Source of the DNA: CAZJDM01 sp964544765
Lineage (GTDB): Bacteria > Bdellovibrionota_B > Oligoflexia > CAYFLR01
NCBI GenBank assembly: GCA_964544765.1
Contig: CAZJDM010000088.1
Coordinates: 1-18,846, forward strand
Length of the DNA stretch: 18,846 bases
Direction: 5' to 3'
Shown: piece by piece, positions 13,536 to 18,846 of the stretch
Layout of the letters: every line of letters starts with the position of its first letter
Numbering within the stretch: position 1 is the stretch's first letter
The notes under the pieces: generated by a model
The model's input: only the letters and a program-made list of their open reading frames with translations
Told to the model about the DNA's origin: nothing
Database searches by the model: none
Position numbers and translations under genes: made by a program

Positions 13536-14357
13536 ATGCAAATCAAGGTTTTACAAACGATAACAGCAGTAAGTTTGTTATCACTATTTATTACCAACTG
13601 TGGATCTATTCCTATTGTAGGTGATGTAGGTAGAGTAGGTGGAATAGGTGATGAAAATGACTGGTATTCGAGCTTAAATAGCAATAACCCACAACTAGTA
13701 GAGTCAGTAGAGTCAGTAGGGCCAGTAGAATCAGAAGAACCAGTAGAAGGTTTCTATGATCATGGTCGAGCTTTTATTTCACAACGATCGAAATTGATCA
13801 ATCCGGATAATGAGGATATCGCTTATAGGGTGTATCTTGATAATCAACAAAAGGGCGGTAAGGTAGCAACTTATTATGCTGATATGGATCTAAGTGTTAT
13901 TAAACCACACTTGTCATTTAAAGTAGGTACAATTGGCGATGTTTATTATGATGTTGATTTACAACCAGTCCAGCACAATAGCCTTATTGTTGTTAAAGGC
14001 GATTTTGGTAATGCAACCAACCCCTTACCATTAAATAACCGAAAAATTTATTTAACCATAGACAATGAATTTCTAGCTGTTGGCATCTATAAAGTAGGAG
14101 AAGAAAATGACGGTTTAAGTGGTTTATTGGCTCCAGTCTTTTGTGAAGAAGAATATGCGGAAGTTTGTTCTGTCGAGCTAAAGACAAAAGTTACAACTGA
14201 ATCCAATAAAGCTATAAATCCATTTAAAGATCCTAAGGATATTGTTTTTAAAGATGGTGATGTGGATTATCCACAAGTAGATATCCCTGTAATCAAAGGT
14301 ATCTTGACTATCAAGGTGAAAGGATATGATACCTCCATAGTATGGAAATCAAATTAA
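13536..14357 (+). CDS. lipoprotein of unknown function
   Basis: The 273-residue product begins with a hydrophobic signal ending LFITNC, giving C22 as the likely lipidated residue; Asn before Cys occurs in some deltaproteobacterial-type lipoproteins. A Gly-rich segment and a Val-Glu-Ser/Pro repeat (about 53-70) follow. The rest alternates short strands and loops, suggesting a beta-sandwich of about 200 residues with two cysteines (in FCEEEYAEVCS). The start at 13536 is chosen because AAGGAGG stands 6 bases before it; the frame is open from an ATG at 13509, but that would put a charged stretch before the signal and has no ribosome site. It lies 59 bp before the Hint gene. No family recognised. 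Confidence 0.78.
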   Translation: MQIKVLQTITAVSLLSLFITNCGSIPIVGDVGRVGGIGDENDWYSSLNSNNPQLVESVESVGPVESEEPVEGFYDHGRAFISQRSKLINPDNEDIAYRVYLDNQQKGGKVATYYADMDLSVIKPHLSFKVGTIGDVYYDVDLQPVQHNSLIVVKGDFGNATNPLPLNNRKIYLTIDNEFLAVGIYKVGEENDGLSGLLAPVFCEEEYAEVCSVELKTKVTTESNKAINPFKDPKDIVFKDGDVDYPQVDIPVIKGILTIKVKGYDTSIVWKSN

Positions 14358-14416
14358 TTATAAACATCAAATTAATTATAAAAAATCGAATTTATTAGAA
14401 ATAGGAGGAGATAACA

Positions 14417-15256
14417 ATGAGAAAGATTGTCCAAGGTTGCTTTATGTTAATAGCATTAATACTAACGTATGATGCATTTGCAACAACAAAGTGTCAAAAA
14501 CCTCATGATTGGAGGGATGCAATTTGTAATCTTAAGCCAACTCCACATAAAAGATGTGTCAAGGATGGTGTTTCCCAAGGCATTTATGCAGCAATGTGTG
14601 ATGGGGTGAAAGATGGTAATTGTAAAGAGATACCTGGGGGTTGTTTTGGTAACTTTTCAAACGGGGAATGGTTTCCAACGTCATTTATGGACGGTTCTGT
14701 TAGAAGATGCCAATGTGGGTGTTTTGCAGATAGGACTTTGTTTCTAACCCAAAATGGGACAATCAGTGGGAAAACATTAATAAAGCGAAACAAAGATAAC
14801 AGCTTCCAATTAGCCAGCGCTGATTATCTTGATGGTAGTATCAGTTCTTATAGACCTATTGAAAACATCGTTTGGGGACCAGAGAAAAAGGCTTCGATCC
14901 AGATTAAAACTAACTCCAGAAGAGAGATTATTCTTACTTCAAATCATCCGGTGGTTATTGGTGATTCAAAGGGAGATCTTAAAAAAGTGGTAATTGCCAA
15001 AAAGGTTAAAAGTGGAGAATTTTTAGTGGATGAGGACGGTGTTGCTGATCAAGTTAACTCAGTTCAAGAAGTTGCTTACAGTGGTGATGTTGTAAATTTC
15101 ACGGTTACATCAAACAATAGTACTAATCATATTATCGTAGCTAACGGTCTTAAAATGGGTGACAACGCTTGGCAACAACTTTTAGCTTCGCAAACAGCTC
15201 GTTTAATGGTTAGAGAAGATATTTTAAAAGAACTAGCGGCAATTAATGGTAACTAA
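14417..15256 (+). CDS. secreted Cys-rich protein with Hedgehog-like Hint autoprocessing domain
   Basis: Hint domains perform self-cleavage at a Cys through a thioester. The 279-residue product has a signal peptide (1-22), a Cys-rich segment (26-100, with C26, C37, C47, C61, C69, C76, C98 and C100) and a Hint domain from C102. The junction GCF (101-103) is the same tripeptide as at the Hedgehog cleavage site. The block B motif T174-S-N-H177-P is present, and the last Hint strand reads NHIIVANGLKMGD (237-249). A 30-residue helical tail follows. No Asn-Cys/Ser intein end is present, so protein splicing is unlikely; N-terminal cleavage or ester transfer to another molecule is more plausible. The ribosome site AGGAGG is strong. 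It sits in the middle of the exported-protein operon. Confidence 0.82.
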   Translation: MRKIVQGCFMLIALILTYDAFATTKCQKPHDWRDAICNLKPTPHKRCVKDGVSQGIYAAMCDGVKDGNCKEIPGGCFGNFSNGEWFPTSFMDGSVRRCQCGCFADRTLFLTQNGTISGKTLIKRNKDNSFQLASADYLDGSISSYRPIENIVWGPEKKASIQIKTNSRREIILTSNHPVVIGDSKGDLKKVVIAKKVKSGEFLVDEDGVADQVNSVQEVAYSGDVVNFTVTSNNSTNHIIVANGLKMGDNAWQQLLASQTARLMVREDILKELAAINGN

Positions 15257-15267
15257 TTAATTTTTAA

Positions 15268-15303
15268 TAATGAGGTAATCTTAGTTCTTAGTTTATCTCA
15301 TTA
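15268..15303 (+). other. 11-bp stem-loop between the Hint gene and the next gene
   Basis: TAATGAGGTAA (15268-15278) pairs with TTATCTCATTA (15293-15303), allowing one G-U, around a 14-nt loop. No T-run follows, so it is not a clear terminator. Within an operon it could stabilise the upstream message or mark a processing site. Confidence 0.5.
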
Positions 15304-15320
15304 CTAAACCTGGGGGTATC

Positions 15321-15654
15321 ATGTTTAGTTTTAAATCATTGATGTTAATTACTATATATACCGTGTATGTAGTGTATGTCGTTTATGCGGCGTATACCCT
15401 AGTGCACATACCCTTGATGGCCGAAATAAGAATAGATGGCAATAGTAAAACCTATATTCATAATAATAAAACCGATTTTGAAATATTGATTGATAAGGGC
15501 TGGTATTGAGAAGATTCAATTACAGGAAATTGGAAAATTGTATTTCGAAAACGAGATTGAAGAATTAACTATCAGTATTTGTAATATTCAGCCCTACTTA
15601 TTTGCCATTAGGGATATTACCGTCAATGTGATTGAAGATTTTATAGAAAACTAA
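15321..15654 (+). pseudogene. small exported protein gene split by a frameshift
   Basis: The ATG at 15321, preceded by GGGGG, opens a 62-residue frame. It has a Val/Tyr-rich hydrophobic segment (7-33) and a strand-rich start (AEIRIDGNSKTYIHN) and ends at TGA 15507-15509. In the next frame an open stretch from 15490 to TAA 15652-15654 continues in the same style (EKIQLQEIGKLYFENEIEEL). The frames overlap at 15490-15506, so a single indel or a +1 ribosomal shift would give one protein of about 110 residues. A separate downstream gene would need a TTG start at 15490 with no ribosome site, so a frameshift is the better reading. Function unknown. Confidence 0.6.
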
Positions 15655-15677
15655 CCTACGGGGTTTCGGAGGCTAAG

Positions 15678-16664
15678 ATGAAAGTATTAATCTCCATATT
15701 GACTTTATTGAGTTCGTTAGGTTCATGGTCAATATATGGAATATATGGTCAACAATCGAATCTTGTTTGTAAAAACTTTGGTGCCGCCAAGGGGCGATGT
15801 AAATTAGTTACCACCACTTTAGCTCAAAGTGGATCCTATGAATTATTATTTATAATACCATATCAATTTGACTGTCGAGGACATAATTTGTCCATTGGTT
15901 TTAAGACCGAAAAAGAATCTAAGGCTATTAATTTTACTAAAAATTCCACCACCCTTACTATTGAATTAACTGGTAAGGGACCATTAGAGCTGTACGATCC
16001 CAAGCCCAAGAAAACTTATAACGCGACTTTATTGGGTCCATGCGAATTAAAGATTGACCAGGTTATTGTTCAACCATCCAGCAATACTTTGCTCAACTGG
16101 GAGAATACCATTAATCGCTTGTTATTAGTAAATAGTAGTAGAAAAAATTTAAATGAACTTCTGGAATATAAAAATAGCTACTTAGCTTTAGCAACTATTG
16201 CAGATTATTTTTTACAGCAACTATCTGCTGAAAGTATCAATAAAATGAGAAAGACCATCAAGGAGGCATTACCCGCCATCAAGAAAATGGTCAACAATAA
16301 TGAGGCCTCAAAAACGGCTAATTTGAGCTTTAAAGAACGAATATTTTTAACCAATTTATTAAGCCAATTGCCCAAAGTCGATCAACCACAGGTCTGGCAA
16401 GGTAAAAGCTTAAAAGACTTTTTTAAGACTGAAAATAATAATCCCGAATTTAATCCGACAGCATTGTTTAGTAAATGTAAAAAGGCTGCTAATCAGCTTA
16501 CTGGCAATGAAAAAGAATTAGAATCTCTTGATTTAGAATATCAACAATTATGCCAGGCAACACGTTATATTGCCGCACAAGCAAATCAATATCATGATTA
16601 TCAGTTAGGTAATGTTACTAAAGTACTGGGAGTTCTGAGCCATGAAATTAAAGAATGTTTATAA
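15678..16664 (+). CDS. exported protein with N-terminal beta domain and C-terminal helical domain, unknown function
   Basis: The 328-residue product has a signal peptide (about 1-24, cleavage near YG-QQ) and a ribosome site GGAGG 6 bases before ATG. Residues about 28-130 look like a beta domain with four cysteines (C31, C41 and two more near 65 and 122) that could form disulfides. The rest is helical, with clusters of Leu/Ile and charged residues and a few more cysteines. It overlaps the start of the next gene by 23 bp, so the two are translationally linked. No family is recognised. Location is the periplasm or beyond. Confidence 0.78.
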   Translation: MKVLISILTLLSSLGSWSIYGIYGQQSNLVCKNFGAAKGRCKLVTTTLAQSGSYELLFIIPYQFDCRGHNLSIGFKTEKESKAINFTKNSTTLTIELTGKGPLELYDPKPKKTYNATLLGPCELKIDQVIVQPSSNTLLNWENTINRLLLVNSSRKNLNELLEYKNSYLALATIADYFLQQLSAESINKMRKTIKEALPAIKKMVNNNEASKTANLSFKERIFLTNLLSQLPKVDQPQVWQGKSLKDFFKTENNNPEFNPTALFSKCKKAANQLTGNEKELESLDLEYQQLCQATRYIAAQANQYHDYQLGNVTKVLGVLSHEIKECL

Positions 16665-18021
16665 ACTAATTTATTTTTATAAATTTACTTATTTTACTTA
16701 TTTTACTTTGTTTCCTTTTTATATTTTGTTGGTTTTATTAATTTTAATGCCCGGCGTTGCTTTAAAAGCTGATGATATTGATATTCAACGGCGACAACAG
16801 TTATTAGATTGTTCCGAAATGCCTGCCAAAATCACTGATGATAACCCCTCTTTGAATAAACTAGAAAATCATTTTAATCAAATGACTGAGGTTAAAAGAT
16901 GCTGGAAGCGAAAAGAGGATGAATTAAAAAAAATAAAAAAAAGAACTCTAGCTGCTTTTGAAAAGAAGTTAGTCGCTAAAATAAAGAATGAGGTTGGAAC
17001 TCAAACTAGTTCACTTATAATTCAAAAGATCACCCTTATTAAACTCCAAAAGATTTACCGGGAATTTAATAGAGAGACAAAGATTGCCATGAATGCTTAT
17101 AAGGAGCTGGTATCAAAGTACTCTACTGAGTATAAACCCCAACTAAAAGCAGTTTTAGAAGAGCTTAATTATGTAATATCATCACTATCATCACTATCAT
17201 CACTATCAACAGTAGATTTAGCAAGTATTCCATCCCAAAGGACGAAAATAGAACAATTGAACAAATCAGTGCAAAACAAATCAAACCAATTAGTTTCCCA
17301 ACTTAGTATTGTCAGCATGAATTTACATAATATCTGGGAAAAATATAGAACCAAGTTTAAAGTCTTTGATAAGTTTATAATAGATAACAGCTTACAAAAT
17401 CCCCCTATGGCTGTTATTAAAGAAAAAATAATACCTAATATTGATAATCTCCTTCAAATTCTACAAAATGGACAGATTCTGGTAGAGACAAAAGTTACAG
17501 AACTACTTGAAAAATTAAACCAGAAGGAAAGTCAAATTTTACTAGCGACAGCTAGTCAGGTTTCAAGAAAAAAAATAAAAAAATCCAGACTCCATAATCT
17601 TTCAAATAATTTTCTAATCAAGGTGACCAAGCTAAAGCAGAGTTTATGGCGAGATAGAATGGTTAATGTCTTTGAAATAGAGTTGCCATTATTAGAGCAA
17701 AAATATCATCAAATGCTCGCTTTTATGCAGCATAGACAGATATGTGAACAGGTCAATCAATCATCTACCTTTGCTTATGCTTATATGGCACCAGGCTGTA
17801 ATTATATTGAGCCTGAGTTTACCAAAGTAAGTAATTACCTAAAGGATATTTTACCCGCGTTATTGAAGAGTTATTCTTCCATTATTCTAGACAGTAAAAT
17901 GTCACAACACGAAGTATTATTAGAGCAAATACTTGCAGATGTAGATCAAAACAACTTGGTTAGAGCTGTAACTAATTGGGATTTTATGGTGATGATGGAG
18001 GTTAAAAATGCGGGCCTCTAA
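16642..18021 (+). CDS. exported coiled-coil protein, unknown function
   Basis: The 459-residue product starts with a long Phe/Tyr-rich hydrophobic signal (about 8-42, possible cleavage after ALKA). The rest is almost entirely helical with heptad-like spacing from about 55 to 400, including a Ser/Leu repeat SSLSSLSSLS (about 179-188) encoded by 9-bp tandem DNA repeats. It could be a rod, tether or chaperone-like periplasmic component. It overlaps the previous gene by 23 bp and the next by 14 bp, so the three genes form a tightly coupled unit. No enzyme motif is visible. Confidence 0.76.
   Translation: MKLKNVYKLIYFYKFTYFTYFTLFPFYILLVLLILMPGVALKADDIDIQRRQQLLDCSEMPAKITDDNPSLNKLENHFNQMTEVKRCWKRKEDELKKIKKRTLAAFEKKLVAKIKNEVGTQTSSLIIQKITLIKLQKIYREFNRETKIAMNAYKELVSKYSTEYKPQLKAVLEELNYVISSLSSLSSLSTVDLASIPSQRTKIEQLNKSVQNKSNQLVSQLSIVSMNLHNIWEKYRTKFKVFDKFIIDNSLQNPPMAVIKEKIIPNIDNLLQILQNGQILVETKVTELLEKLNQKESQILLATASQVSRKKIKKSRLHNLSNNFLIKVTKLKQSLWRDRMVNVFEIELPLLEQKYHQMLAFMQHRQICEQVNQSSTFAYAYMAPGCNYIEPEFTKVSNYLKDILPALLKSYSSIILDSKMSQHEVLLEQILADVDQNNLVRAVTNWDFMVMMEVKNAGL
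17178..17209 (+). repeat. in-frame 9-bp tandem repeats (Ser-Ser-Leu)
   Basis: Three to four copies of a TCATCACTA-type unit encode repeated Ser-Ser-Leu inside the coiled-coil protein. The unit length is a multiple of three, so slippage would change the length of the linker and keep the frame. Confidence 0.75.
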
Positions 18022-18799
18022 GTTATGGTTTTTGACCCTAGTCATTTACTCTTACTATTACTCTTTTAGCTTTACGGCCTATAGTGCATGTGTTTCGATG
18101 ACCTTGAGTTATATGTCTTGGGCAAATAGTATGCCCAACTCACTTACTACGAGCATCTCTATTAATGGTCATGACCTTCAATTAAATACCGTCTATGATA
18201 ATTTTGAAGATCAGGGTGGTTTGCCAGATGATTCAAGCTTAGATTACGTTAAATATAAATTTAAAGTTAGAGGTTGTGTAAGTGATATCGTACTTAATAC
18301 CTATGATAATGTTATTACTTATTCTTACAATTTTAATTATTTTGGAAATCGTGGGTACATGCCATCCGTAAAGATTGTTTATCACGGATCAAGCTCTTCC
18401 AATGTGTTATTAGAATATTATCCACAAGATTTATGCCCTAGTTGGAATGTTTCTTTTATGGGGGAAATGTCTTATTGTGTTGGGTTACTTTGGGCCAAAC
18501 AAGTTCCTTTGTATTATGATTTGAGTAGTTTGGATCATGAACTTATTCAAAAACGTTTAGAAGAAGAACGAAGGGCTTTAGAAAGAAGAAAAAAGGAACT
18601 GAAAAGAAACATAGAGGACTTATATATAGAAGAAAAATTGCATGATAGAGCCTTCATTGTGCAAGAGTCGATTGATGAATTAGAATCTCTTGAAAAAGAG
18701 TTAGAAGATATTCTATCACTTCCTTTTGATAAACTTGAAGCAAAGCGTATTGCATCGCTACTTGTCTATGGTGGATTACAAGAAGATATTTTATCGTAA
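18008..18799 (+). CDS. exported protein with beta domain and C-terminal coiled coil, unknown function
   Basis: The 263-residue product has a signal peptide (about 1-27, ending AYSA-C), an aromatic-rich beta region (about 28-170) with cysteines at 28, 90, 143 and 157 that could form two disulfides, and a highly charged coiled coil (about 173-238). The start overlaps the previous gene by 14 bp and has GGAGG 5 bases upstream. The coiled coil may pair with that of the preceding gene product. It is the last gene visible; the 47 bases after it show no clear terminator. No family is recognised. Confidence 0.77.
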   Translation: MRASKLWFLTLVIYSYYYSFSFTAYSACVSMTLSYMSWANSMPNSLTTSISINGHDLQLNTVYDNFEDQGGLPDDSSLDYVKYKFKVRGCVSDIVLNTYDNVITYSYNFNYFGNRGYMPSVKIVYHGSSSSNVLLEYYPQDLCPSWNVSFMGEMSYCVGLLWAKQVPLYYDLSSLDHELIQKRLEEERRALERRKKELKRNIEDLYIEEKLHDRAFIVQESIDELESLEKELEDILSLPFDKLEAKRIASLLVYGGLQEDILS

Positions 18800-18846
18800 G
18801 TTAGGCCTGAACCCCACCTTGACTCCATTTATTTGAACTAATTTAA

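Noticed and set aside
1..18846. tRNA or rRNA genes
   Set aside because: No T-loop-like GGTTCGA..CC context with matching acceptor arms and no rRNA-like segments were found by eye on either strand.

Overview
The window is AT-rich DNA from a Gram-negative bacterium with many exported and lipid-anchored proteins, sigma-54 promoters, an HD-GYP signalling protein and TTG/GTG starts. Two lipoproteins have lipoboxes with Asn or Arg just before the Cys, which suits Bdellovibrionota/deltaproteobacterial-type lineages. This taxonomic placement is an inference; no rRNA or marker gene is present.

Left part (1-3390) is mobile or decayed DNA. It holds the 3' part of an IS21-family element: istA with an in-frame stop, an unusual 150-bp nested hairpin, and an intact istB. 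Next come a fragment of a leucine-rich (receptor-L-type) surface protein, a winged-helix regulator with a perfect palindrome just upstream, and a 5'-truncated PPOX-family flavoprotein. Two 58-bp direct repeats flank the last two genes.

The centre-left (3390-7713, minus strand) is the most interesting unit, a probable undescribed RiPP operon. Its order is an 84-aa precursor with a C-terminal C-H-G-K-C core, a 355-nt structured spacer, a radical SAM/SPASM peptide maturase, and an M3A zinc oligopeptidase. A consensus-perfect sigma-54 promoter lies about 140 bp upstream of the precursor.

The centre (8280-10803, plus strand) has a second sigma-54 promoter driving a trypsin-like serine protease lipoprotein and an ankyrin-repeat lipoprotein. 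A convergent gene (10863-11987) encodes a receiver plus degenerate HD-GYP protein with three 17-bp tandem repeats in its promoter region.

The right part (12149-18799, plus strand) has a cluster of GACA-N4-TGTC sites, a third sigma-54 promoter and a structured leader. These precede a seven-gene run of exported or membrane-anchored proteins, including a Hedgehog-like Hint protein, a lipoprotein, a frameshifted small gene and coiled-coil secreted proteins.

The shared sigma-54 promoters and the shared upstream motif (at 7868 and again at 12149-12204) suggest that the RiPP operon, the protease/ankyrin pair and the exported-protein operon form one regulon under one enhancer-binding protein. That is the central hypothesis from this window.
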